Of a DNA stretch of 17,937 nt, positions 1 through 9,502 are shown one piece after another. A program made the translations under genes and the position numbers. A model generated the notes under the pieces. The model was given only the letters and a program-made list of their open reading frames with translations. It was not told where the DNA came from and ran no database searches. The stretch is from assembly GCA_016748015.1 (NCBI GenBank), contig JAAOMT010000211.1, positions 322,492 through 340,428 on the forward strand, read 5' to 3'. The DNA comes from Geosiphon pyriformis (lineage: Eukaryota > Glomeromycota > Glomeromycetes > Archaeosporales > Geosiphonaceae). Each line of letters starts with the position of its first letter. Within the stretch, counting starts at the first letter, position 1.

Positions 1-738
1 AAATGGGGAAAAAAAAAAAAAAAAAAAAAAGCATTTGAACTCTATTCAAAAGCATCAGAGGCGGGTAATATAAATGTACAATATAATCTTGCACTTTGCT
101 ATGCTAATGGATCGGGAACAACGAAAAATTTAGAAAAAGCATTTAAACTCTATTCAAAAGCAGCAGAGGCAGGTAATACAAAGGCGCAATACAATCTTGT
201 ACTTTGTTATGAAAATAGATGGGGAACGATGAAAAATGAGGAAAAAGCGTTTGAATTCTATTCAAAAGCAACAAAGGCGGGACATACAAATGCACAATTG
301 AATCATGGAAACTGCTATTTAAATGGAAGGGGAATAACGAAATATCAGGAAAAAGTATTTGAACTTCATTCAAAAGCAGCAAAAATGGGAAGTTTGATTG
401 CACAGGTTAAGCTTAGAACATATTATCGAAATAGACAAGAAATAACAAAAGATCAGGAAAAAGTGGGAAGTCTGAGTCTACAAACCAGTATCGGAATGCA
501 TTATCGAAATAGATGGGGAACAAAGAAAAATCGAAAAGGAACATTTGAATTCTATTTAAAAACAGCAGTGGCGGGAAATCAAAATGCACAATATAACCTT
601 GGATGGTGCTATCAAAATGGATGGGGAACCACAATAAACCTAGCAAAAGCAGTTGGACTCTATTTAAAAATAGCAGAAGTAAATAACTGGTATGATTTTC
701 CTGATTTGGATGTTCATGACCTTACTTCAAAGAATTAA
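1..738 (+). CDS. Sel1-repeat protein, C-terminal part (5' end outside window)
   Basis: The frame is open from the window edge to TAA at 736-738. It encodes tandem Sel1-like (TPR-related) helical repeats of 36 residues (108 bases) with the pattern AFELYSKAAEAGN-AQYNLG-CY-NGxGT-K. Units start near 31, 139, 247 and 355. The unit at 463-540 lacks about ten residues of the first helix. A full unit follows at 541-648, then a degenerate end (about 649-735) that loses the pattern after AEVNNWYDF. Sel1 repeats are protein-interaction scaffolds, and Glomeromycotina have very large Sel1 families, often joined to kinases. The frame stays open past the TAA into the zinc-ribbon/kinase region, so this could be the N-terminus of a once longer fusion or a separate gene. 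The true start is not visible. Bases 10-30 are a pure A run replacing seven codons of a repeat. Confidence 0.8.
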   Translation, partial: KWGKKKKKKKAFELYSKASEAGNINVQYNLALCYANGSGTTKNLEKAFKLYSKAAEAGNTKAQYNLVLCYENRWGTMKNEEKAFEFYSKATKAGHTNAQLNHGNCYLNGRGITKYQEKVFELHSKAAKMGSLIAQVKLRTYYRNRQEITKDQEKVGSLSLQTSIGMHYRNRWGTKKNRKGTFEFYLKTAVAGNQNAQYNLGWCYQNGWGTTINLAKAVGLYLKIAEVNNWYDFPDLDVHDLTSKN

Positions 739-2162
739 AATCGAGGCTTTAAATACTCCGATAATTTGGAAGGAGAATTTTTAGATTTTGAAGCTTTCTT
801 TGACCAGCTTTCAGATGAATTCAAGTGTCTTAAATGTGGCAACTTGGGTATAATCATTAATGAATCTGCTATATGTTCATTTTGTGATAACAATAAAAAT
901 GATAAAATTATCTTTAACGCCGCCTTGCCGAAATGTCTGGGATGCTATAGTGCATTAAAAGATCCACTTTGGTGTAAATCTTGTGAAGATTCACAATTTT
1001 CAAAGATTTGGGGAACATGGCAGAGTGGAAATGATAATATTAATTATTATATAATATATACACAGCGTAAATCTCAAAACTGCAGAGGCTCCCTGGAATG
1101 GATTTCTCCCGACGAGATCAAATTTTTAGATAAGGTGGGAGAGGGAGGATTTGGTATTGTTAAAGAAGGTAGATGGAAGAAAGGCAGAATTTTATTTTGG
1201 GACAAGAAAATTCAAAAGTATGAACAAACTGGGGTCAAAAGGTTGTTTTAAAATATCTTAAAATTAGCCAAAATATTAAATATATCAATTCAGATGAGGT
1301 ATTTCCTTTTAAAAAATTTATGTGATTTTTATTATTATAATTTCTTTTTCTAACACTAAAAGCTATATTTCCATAGTTTATTGCACATCTTACAAGTGCC
1401 ACCTGCAAATACATTCTTGAATGCTATGGAATAACCAAAGATGTTAAAACCGATGAATATATTATGGTTTTACCATTTGCGGAACACGGGGACCTCAGAG
1501 CTTTTCTCAAGAACGAAACCACTCTTACTTGGGAAATGTTTCTTCATATTCTTTTTCAAATTGCCAGTGGCCTAAGGTTTATACATGAATCAGAACTAGT
1601 GCATGGAGATTTACATCCTGGAAATATCCTTGTTTTGAAAACAAACCCCTTAAAAGTTGTTATTTCCGATCTTGGACTCTGTCGCCCCGCCGATTACTCT
1701 CCATGGTCTAGTAATATTTATGGTATTCTTGAGTATCTCGCATCCGAGATTTGCAAGGGAGCTCCTCATACTAAGTATAGCGATATATACAGCTTTGCTA
1801 TCATTTCATGTAAAATTATATCGGGAGAAAGACCTTTGAATAATACAAATCCTATCCACGTGCTACTTGATGTGATTAAGGGAAAGCGTCCTACAATCAA
1901 GAAACATACACCTCAGTGTATTCAGGAAATGATTGAAAAAAATTGGCATTGTGATCCACAATACCGTAGCACTGCAGAAAAACTTCAACAGATAGTTATT
2001 GCTGCTCGCGATAGCTGTAACTTAAATGAACTCGTCCGTGAGAAAAGACTTAATTCTGAAGAGATAAAAGGTGCTCAACATGATGCAACAAGATATAAAA
2101 GTCAATTAATCTCAAACTTTACATGTTCAATGAGTGGTAAGACTTTCATTTATCATATTTAA
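739..2162 (+). pseudogene. Cys-rich zinc-ribbon protein kinase, left copy, with one frameshift
   Basis: Exon 1 carries four Cys pairs in a zinc-ribbon arrangement (CLKC, CSFC, CLGC, CKSC, about 826-984). The kinase glycine loop GEGGFGIV follows at about 1138-1161. At 1237-1238 one base present in the right copy is missing, so the frame hits TAA at 1249-1251. In the shifted frame the ATP-binding region (VVLKYLK) continues to 1298. Exon 2 (1377-2162, 261 codons) has ECYGITKD, the catalytic loop HGDLHPGN with Asp at 1608-1610, DLG at 1668-1676 in place of DFG, SDIYSFAII, and the C-lobe ending at TAA 2160-2162. The APE position reads ASE. This layout matches the TKL-like kinases expanded in Rhizophagus. 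No ATG lies in frame between 739 and the first Cys pair, so the start is unknown. Except for the single-base loss, and the shared TAA at 736 if the gene once included the Sel1 part, it could be functional; the loss lies beside an A run and could be a sequencing error. Confidence 0.75.
1299..1376 (+). other. Spliceosomal intron of left kinase gene
   Basis: The 78-base intron runs from GTATTT after GAG (1296-1298) to CATAG at 1372-1376. CTAAC at 1350-1354 is a good branch site about 22 bases before the acceptor. Removing it joins codons in phase 0 and links the VVLKYLK region to FIAHL and ECYGITKD, as expected for a kinase N-lobe. The right copy has the same junctions. The intron contains in-frame stops. 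Confidence 0.75.
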
Positions 2163-4146
2163 TGGTCAAAGAATTTTTTTGATTTAAGCGTTTTTTTTCC
2201 AGATCTGGATTTTTCTATTAGCATCAGTCATACGAATAAAAACACTTTCAATTTATTTTAAAAATGATATTAATTGTTTTTTATCGATATTTAACTATGA
2301 AATGGTTTGAAACAGATGAATAATTTGAACGAAGAATTGGGTTGTTTATAAAAATTATCATATATGGTTTGATTAGTTAAGGGAATTCATTTTAATTCAC
2401 CTACTCCATTTTTAAATATGAGACTATTATTAATTGTGAACCGTTTTCTTATCAAAACAAATCGATAATCTCCATAAACTGAAGATCAGTAAAACATGGT
2501 CAAATTTTATTATTGTTAATAAAATTTAAATTTCCATAAAAAAATTATTTACTTGAAATAAAAACTTATTTAATTTAGGATTTTTAAACCATTACTTTGC
2601 AATGACAGAAAACTTCACTACAACGGGATAAAAACACTCATTTGAAAAATTATTGTCATGAATTATTTTCATATATATATATTTTTAAACTTAGAATTTT
2701 ACTATTTTTTGTAAATTTCATCTGATTCTATAATTTAATTGAAAACTTTCTCAGTTCATCAAACACTTTTGTATTTAATTTCTGCTAGTTTCTATAATTA
2801 TTAGATTAATTCTCTGGTCTGTTGTTAAAATGTAAATTTTTTCAAGAAAAAGTTTAATAAACTCAAAAGTGTAAAAGGACAATAATATATGATAATAAAA
2901 TTATATATAACTAATTAAACATCAGGCAAATACAGTGAAAAATATCTAGTTTTTTTATCCAGATTTAATACTCTAGAACTTTCCAGGCTGTTTATTCTCA
3001 CTAATATCTTAAACAGTCGATACAAACGGCCTGGTAAAAAATTTTAAGTTAATTTAATACCAAAAGTTTTATTAAATATGAAAGAATCGCATATTAAATT
3101 TATATTAATAAAATCTGTTGCTTTGATCTTTCTAACAATATGTCATAGTGGAATTACGATCAATTTTAAAAGGTAATTTTTTGTCAAAATATATATTGGT
3201 AAGATAATTTTGCAAGCAATTAATTATTATTCTGAAGAATAAAATTAAAGGATTTTCAAAGCAGGTTGTGAACTAATGAATCCGAAAATTTTCTTCAAAC
3301 ATGGGCTTCAGATTTAATAAAAAAATAACATAGAACTGTAAGTTTTAAATTTATTATTAATTTTTATTATTTTATTTCATATTCGAGCCAATAATACCAA
3401 ATAGAAAAAAGCTATATATTCAATGATTTTATATTCTATACAAAATTTGATTAAACATTTTAGTCATAAATTATTATATATTCATATTAAATTAAGAATA
3501 AAAATTAAAAAAAATTTAATTTTTGAGCTAAATTTAATTATTAACAATATAATAAAAAGATTTACCATTATTTTATTTAATAAAACTCAGTTTATAATAA
3601 TAGTAAAAATTAAGAATATATAAATAATTAAATTTGTAAAAAAGCTTGTTTTTTTCTATTTAATCTTAATTATCTAATTTTAAAAAAAAAACAGTTTTTT
3701 TTTGATAATTTTTTTATTCAATATTAAAGCTTATAAAAAAATTATTAAAACATGTATTAATAATTTTAAAATTTTATTTAGTTAGAAATAAGTCAATATT
3801 TTGTTAATAGTAAAAGAAAACATTAAAAAATTAAAAAATTTGTTAGTCCGTAGATTATTTTTAGAAATTTTTACTGATAAATTATTTCGAGCTAATCAAT
3901 CATTATACTTTTACATATAAATAGTGCCAAAGTATAAGAAATATTAAGATAATACGAAAAAAATAATTATTAATATTCTATTAAAAAACAAGCCAAAAAA
4001 ATTGCTGTAAATTTACAACCTAATTAAAAAAGTAATTGCCAACAAAAATAAAATATTTGTGTTAAGATTTAATTATCAAAAAAAATAAAACTTTAATAAT
4101 AAAGAATTAAAAATTTCTTTAGCTTTAGTATAACTCTAAAATTGTA

Positions 4147-4204
4147 ATTAGATTATTCTCTTAATTTGAATTGAAAAAGTAATAATTTTTCAATCAAATC
4201 TAAT
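4147..4204. repeat. Imperfect hairpin in A+T-rich spacer
   Basis: TTGAAAAA at 4171-4178 pairs with TTTTTCAA at 4186-4193 across a 7-base loop. An outer segment ATTAGATT at 4147-4154 can pair with AATCTAAT around 4197-4204. Chance is plausible at this base composition, and no function is implied. Confidence 0.35.
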
Positions 4205-4351
4205 CTGCTAATAACAAAATTTCAAGCATGATAAACAATAAACATATTGCCAAAAAACTTCAGCATTTGAATAAAATTAAAACAAAATATGAAACAAAGC
4301 AGTTCAAATTGAATATTACCAATATAATTGATTTTTACTGTGTTAATAACT

Positions 4352-4373
4352 ATAATAATAATAACAACAACAG
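4352..4373 (+). repeat. Short (AAT)n(AAC)n microsatellite
   Basis: About four ATA/AAT units are followed by three AAC units within A+T-rich spacer. It resembles the AAC tail of the LINE but lies on the opposite strand, so it is probably an ordinary microsatellite. Confidence 0.6.
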
Positions 4374-4700
4374 CATTGATAATATTTTTAGTGCTAAAAA
4401 AATCAAAGTTATAAGAAATAATTAAGGATAATATTATATATTTACTTTGTTTGGTTTTTTTACAACATACTCCAAATAAGAGTGGTATAAATTTCAAATT
4501 AATCAGACATTGTGATTCTATTTATTAAGCCAAACTATATATTATTAATTGGAAAATATTAAAATAATATTAATTTATTGATAGAATCGAATATTTAATA
4601 AAAACTCAATTTTTCCTTGGATATTACACTACTCGATAAAATAATATTGGATGCTACAATTAATAAGTATTTTACTTTTATTTCAAAATCAAAAAATTTT

Positions 4701-4721
4701 TTTATGATTTAAAATCATAAA
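4701..4721. repeat. Perfect 10-bp palindrome with one-base centre
   Basis: TTTATGATTT (4701-4710) is the exact reverse complement of 4712-4721, separated by a single A. It resembles two other compact palindromes in the A+T-rich parts of this window. Confidence 0.5.
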
Positions 4722-4806
4722 TAGTCAGAAAATTGTTTCAAGAAACATTTTAATTTTAATATGTAAGTGATAGATTATTTAATAAATGTTAAATGCTGAA
4801 AAGTTA

Positions 4807-4853
4807 ATAGTAATACTAGTGATATTAGTGATACTACTGATAGTAATACTGGT
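4807..4853 (+). repeat. Imperfect tandem repeat of AGT/ACT-type units
   Basis: Nine-base units such as AGTGATATT, AGTGATACT and AGTAATACT recur about five times just left of the LINE 3' end. It may be flanking microsatellite or part of an old insertion site. No matching target-site duplication was found. Confidence 0.5.
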
Positions 4854-4892
4854 GAAACAATATTTTTCATGCTTTATATGATGCTTAAACCA

Positions 4893-4917
4893 TGTTGTTG
4901 TTGTTGTTGTTATTGTT
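4893..4917 (-). repeat. (AAC)n tail at LINE 3' end
   Basis: On the plus strand this is (TGT/TTG)n with one TAT interruption; on the element's strand it is AACAATAACAACAAC and so on. It begins about 20 bases after the ORF2 stop. Many LINEs end in short tandem repeats made during target-primed reverse transcription, so this is taken as the 3' terminus. Confidence 0.6.
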
Positions 4918-5312
4918 CTATAAAAAAATTAAACTACTCATTTAGAAAACTTGCAATGTGACAAACCCAATATCATCTCATCATCTCCAATTGAACCAGC
5001 TTTTTCTATACTCACTTTATAATTAGATTTCACCAGCCAAACTCTACTACAGTGTAGCTCAACAACACTTCTCACAAAATTGACAACAACACCAACAGCC
5101 ACCTTCCTAACTTCAAAAACCTCAACAGCCTCTGAGCACCAATCACCCATAACAAATCCCTTATACAAAACTGAATACAAGCCAACATCTGAAGAACAAT
5201 GACCGAGAAACTGCAGAACAGTAGAAAAGAACAAACCATGAGGACCCACCAAAAAAACCCAAGAAGCAGCAGCCTTAGCAAGGATCTTATCTTAAACACC
5301 AGCATCCATGGC

Positions 5313-5360
5313 ACAAGAAAACACATGATCAGACAACTCCACCTCTTTACACAACAAGCA
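5313..5360 (-). other. C-terminal Cys/His finger of ORF2
   Basis: The motif C-x2-C-x7-H-x3-C has ligands at codons 5360, 5351, 5327 and 5315. It lies downstream of RNase H, where many LINE ORF2 proteins carry a nucleic-acid-binding CCHC motif. All four ligands are retained. Confidence 0.6.
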
Positions 5361-5699
5361 CAGCACACCAAGGTAACTCTTATCATACAACCTCTTTTGA
5401 ACAGTCACAGGGAGTCAATGGTGCACTGCTTTCATTAAATACAACTGCAGCACAGAAGTCTTCTGGCTAGTAGACTCAGTAAGCATGTGTAAGTCAGGGT
5501 GCCACACTTTCGAGGTAGTACTCTAGTCCACACATTCAATCAAACTACTACGAATCACATTATGGTCAGGCCCAGCCTTCCAACGTGCCCAGCACACAGA
5601 CCTAAACATATCCCTAATAAAATAGTGGGTATTGCCAGACATAACTATATTTTCAGCAATTAAAAGCTGTTTTCATACTCCATTGGGCAAGGAAAACCA

Positions 5700-6110
5700 A
5701 GAACATGCAACAATACCAACAGCAGCATTAGCTTTAATGTTGCCACAAACACCAGAATAATCTTTAACTTTGACCCAACTCATGCTCAAATCTTTCTTTC
5801 TAATCAAATTAAAAATGTAACATTTCTCCATCCAGCATAGAACTTGAAAGTTAGGCACCAGATAAGACAACTTGGAGACACACACATCAATAACAGCTTA
5901 ACTATCAAGGTGTACTGTCACTGCACTAAAAGATGGAACACATTTCAATGCTAAAGCAACAGTCTGCAACTCAGCCAAGGTGGAAGACATCAAACCACGG
6001 ACTCTAATACCAATACTATGGTTGATTGTAGAAAAATATACAGCAGCACTACCAGCAACAATAAAAAAGCCAAAATTTTTCAGCAAACCATCTGTAAAAA
6101 TCTCAAAAGA
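5700..6110 (-). other. RNase H domain of ORF2
   Basis: FTDG carries the first Asp (6092-6090), TLAELQ the Glu (5972-5970), and HLDS the second Asp (5906-5904). The final WVK-GHSG--GN--AD motif reads WVKVKDYSGVCGNIKANA, with Tyr for His (5759-5757) and Asn for the last Asp (5729-5727). TAA at 5900 follows HLDS. This domain removes RNA from RNA/DNA hybrids in LINEs of the I and related clades. Confidence 0.78.
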
Positions 6111-6889
6111 ACTAGACTATAACTTATGTAAATTACTACACAAATCAGAAAACTCCTCAGAAGTCAGAATGTTCAAACCAGAAAGTTGATTGGCTTTAAC
6201 CAGACCAAATAACAAAGCACCATCATTACACAAAAACTTAGACATGAAATTGAACTAATGAAAAACAGATCCTCTTGGGTCAAGTCTTTTCCACTGGTGA
6301 AAAGTTTTCCAATCTATCACATGATCTTTCTTGTCAAGCAACCTATCTCTAAAGGCAACACTGAATCACTTCAAAGAACGAACAGAACCAAAGTAAGAAG
6401 CACTTCTCAGTACCAATGACATAGAAAAATTACCAGAATTATGAAAAGTGCAAGACAAATTATTTGCCAGAAACAGCTTATTACTCAAAAAAATTTTAAC
6501 CACACCAGTCAAAAATTTGTTCACAAGACTAACATGCAACTTGACAGGGAACTGCAGGAGATCCAAAAGAGTCCAATCCAAAATTTGCAAATCCAGGAAT
6601 CTATGATCAAACAAATGTCCCAAAATGTCTAAAGCATTAAAAAACGTGACCACAGCCACTAATTTGCTCTCAGTCTGTATCTGCTCGAAAAATTTTAGGC
6701 CATACAATGAAAGATGATGCAAAGCTGTATCAGAAAAGTCATAAAGAAGACCAGCTTTAAGTTTAAGACTCTTTTTGACCAAGGCATCCCACTTGTGACA
6801 CACATTTAAAGAAACAAAGCTGAATTGAGTACGATAATTGACAATAGACTATAAGACAGCTGAGACTAAATATGAAAACTACTTATTTG

Positions 6890-7910
6890 TAATAGCCTTC
6901 CTGAGCACTATATTGGCAAAAAAACGAACATCTGAATGAGTCTTGGCCAAACTAGGCTTAGACAAGCTTTCTGTTAACAAAAAAATTCCCAAATATCTGT
7001 GTGTTTTGCCTCTTTTGACAATAGAAATTGGCTGCCCATTAATATTCAGAGAAGCAACCTTAACACTCTGATTAATAGGAATGACTACAGTTTTCTCACT
7101 ATTGATGGAAATATTATTAATCAAAAAGAATTCACTAGTAATGTCCAAGGCATACTGCATTAATGCTTGGCAATCTCCGATCCAAATGGTATTATCAACA
7201 AATACCCCAGCCACAAAAAAAAAAAACATCCCACCACTACTCTCAACTTTGCCAGATTTAGCCACAAACTTAGTATTAATCTGGTATCTACATAAATGCT
7301 CATGCCTTTTAATTTTACACAATAGCAGATCATAAAAAATTCTCCAAAGAAGGGATGAAAAAACCTCACTCTAAATCAAACCATTATGTATCTTATAACC
7401 AATTGAGAGGCCAAAATTGGTTATCACTCTATTAATCTGATCTTCGTAAATACTGCCAAAAAACTTGATAAACCTGTTGCACATCTTAATATGCCATAGG
7501 CTAGCTTTTAAGTGGTGCCAACCAACAAAATCATATGCTTTATGCATATTCTGCAAAACCAATCAAAGTTTCTTATTTTTTTTAAGAGCATCTTCAATTA
7601 CTGATCCAACAGCAAACACCAGAGCTTGAGTAGAGGTACCCTTTAACACTAAAAAATTGTCATCATGGAGAACACCAAACTTGCTACAAGCAAAAGAAAT
7701 TCTATCAGAAAGAATCTTGGAAAAAATCTTCCTGGCTGTTTCAATCAAAGTAATAGAGTGGGTATTCGTAAAAATTCTATCCCAATCATAGGATTTAGGG
7801 ATCATCGAAACTCATGTTTTCTTTCACAAGGCAGGCACTGTATCAACAAAAAGACATTTATTTAATAGCACCAAAAGGCACTCCATCACACTCTTGCCAC
7901 CATGCTTCTA
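6890..7910 (-). other. Reverse transcriptase core of ORF2
   Basis: Motifs in order are SMIPKSYDWD (about 7811-7782), ETARKIFSKILSDRI, motif A VLQNMHKAYD, motif B NGLI-stop-SEVFSSLLW, and motif C FVDNTIW. The motif A metal-binding Asp is Asn (7550-7548), and the second Asp of the DD pair in motif C is Asn (7193-7191). The preceding Asp at 7196-7194 remains. Stops interrupt it at 7826, 7814, 7565 and 7373, plus one at its left edge (7910). The enzyme copied element RNA into DNA at the nicked target and is now dead. Confidence 0.85.
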
Positions 7911-8819
7911 AAGTTTGTTCGGAATGCTAGACAAGCCAGCAGCTTTACCATCAGGCAGACCACCAACAACTAAAAGCAACTCACTCATGTTAATTGCATC
8001 CATCACACCAGAAAAAGCATTATCTCTAACATAGTTCAATAGTGCATACTGGCGAGTTCAGAGATCAGACAGCGCAGGAGATACCACATATTTCCTTGTC
8101 TAACTTTCTATGATTCTGTTAACATTCAATCTTACTCCATCTGGATCCAATACCAGCTCATCATCAACCACCAAGTGATTTAACACTACCTTCTGAAAGA
8201 ATCTATTCAAAACACTTCTGATCATACTGCCTTTATCTGAACAAAACTTCTTCATGCATTTCTCAATAGCTGCTCTGATAGAAGCCTCCTGTGCCAATTT
8301 TGATTCATATATTTTGGACTTTCTATACCTTTTTCTGACAATTGACAAATATTTAAGAATGTTCATCATTTTTTGATTAACATAAACCATGTCCCTTAAC
8401 ACAAAAGCCTTATCAGCATCCAAAGTTGACCATTTTTTAACAAAGTGATTGAACCTAACAGCATTATCAGATTCCAACCTCTTGACAATTTTGGCAACCA
8501 ACAACTCCAAATCCAGAAATTTAGAAAACTGCATATTTTTTGAACACTAAAAATCACTGAACCAAAGCCTAAAAAAGATCTTATCTGCAGAGCCCACCAA
8601 CACTCCTTCCAATAGTGACCACATAGTGTTTAAATCATGACCCACAGCTGCAGCAAAAAACCTATTCTTTATCATCAGAATCCTGGTGGAGGAGCAATCT
8701 CTAAAGCAAGACCACCCAATACTGTCTGCATCCTTAATTTTAAACTTCCAACAATCCTTGTTAGTTTGTTTGTGCAGACCATTCAACTGAACATCCAGAA
8801 GCCTACTCAGACTGACCAA

Positions 8820-9479
8820 TACCACCATAGCATTGTGATCTGTATCAAAAAAATCAGAAACAGAACTGACTCAACATTTCGCAATAGTGAAAAATAGACT
8901 CTCACTAATAAAAATGTAATCAATGATCCTCACAGCACCTCTTGAATTGCACCACATAGGAGCCATAATCAAATGATGGCCATTAAACAAATTAACCAGA
9001 TCTAGACTCGAGCAGAACTTGAAACTTGCACTTCTTCCAGACCTGCACTCATTAAAATTCCCATCCAAGACCAGAAAAGTACTGGTATTAACAGTTTTAG
9101 CAATAATAAAGTTAACCTCAGATGTTTGCCCAAAATGGATGCCAGCAGAAGCACCAGTGTACAAACTGAGAACAGACACTGAGAGCTTGTCTTTGAACAG
9201 AAGCTGCACCAAAATGACCTGACCAGGAACCACCTCAATCTTAGAAACATGACAAGCCAAAAAATTGTTTATGACAATAGCAATACCAGCACCAAAATAC
9301 CCCTCATCTAAACCAGAAGTAAAAATTCGAACTTCAACATATTTATTCTTGATCCAAAGTCCAGAGAAAGACCTCAACTTTGTTTCAGTAATAAAAGAAA
9401 CTGTATTTCCAGAACTCATATGTCAGTGAACAACATTCACTTGCTTTGCAGGAACATTGATACCCCGAACATTGCACAT
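8820..9479 (-). other. Endonuclease (EEP) domain of ORF2
   Basis: Recognised by FITETK with Glu at residue 32 (9386-9384), DGNFNE at about residues 139-144, IDYIF with Asp at residue 187 (8921-8919), and DTDHNA with His at residue 215 (8837-8835). The family motif is normally GDFN; here Asn occupies the Asp position at 9059-9057. In LINEs this domain nicks target DNA. Stops at 9425 and 8873 interrupt it. Confidence 0.8.
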
Positions 9480-9502
9480 AGCAAATTTCCAAATCAAACC
9501 AC

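Larger units (their letters stand above)
2163..4892. other. A+T-rich intergenic spacer, no gene recognised
   Basis: This 2.7 kb is strongly A+T-rich with runs of A, T and AT (for example 2670-2684). The few open frames are rich in Ile, Asn, Lys and Phe with no recognisable domain, as expected by chance at this composition. Similarity to the right arm fades just after the kinase stop. It contains the small repeats and hairpins listed separately. No tRNA or other RNA gene was recognised. Confidence 0.6.
4938..9479 (-). pseudogene. LINE ORF2 polyprotein (endonuclease, RT, RNase H), 20 stops
   Basis: ATG at 9479-9477 opens MCNVRGINVPAKQ, and a single frame runs 1514 codons to TGA at 4940-4938. 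Codons with first base (minus strand) at 9425, 8873, 8549, 8102, 8060, 7910, 7826, 7814, 7565, 7373, 6881, 6851, 6368, 6257, 6119, 5900, 5675, 5525, 5417 and 5294 are stops: nine TGA, nine TAG, two TAA. The frame never shifts. Domains in order are endonuclease (residues 1-225), linker, reverse transcriptase (about 550-860), connection, RNase H (about 1125-1260) and a zinc finger (about 1374-1389). Many stops fall where related proteins have Trp or Gln, for example before KHGGKS (7910), LVLQN (7565) and FSYLVSAV (6881). ORF1 ends 24 bases upstream in another frame. The C-terminus may once have been longer than the present stop. Confidence 0.88.

Noticed and set aside
679-745. Intron removing the TAA between Sel1 and kinase parts
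   Set aside because: GTAAAT at 679 is a fair donor, but none of the AG sites I examined (ending at 732, 745, 772 and 775) leads into the kinase frame in phase.
3423-3623. Plus-strand 66-codon open frame
   Set aside because: Almost only Ile, Lys, Asn, Leu and Phe codons, as expected by chance here.
4222-4497. Overlapping open frames on both strands
   Set aside because: Short, microsatellite-containing, with no domain; mutual shadows in A+T-rich spacer.
4352-4917. CRISPR-like or other spaced repeats
   Set aside because: These are simple trinucleotide repeats in a eukaryotic setting, with no spacer structure.
5072-5386. Second minus-strand frame overlapping the ORF2 C-terminus
   Set aside because: It lies in another frame; the true ORF2 frame here carries the Cys/His finger and family-like wording.
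4938-9479. Stop-codon reassignment or programmed readthrough in ORF2
   Set aside because: All three stop codons occur inside the frame, and catalytic residues are lost too, so decay explains it better.
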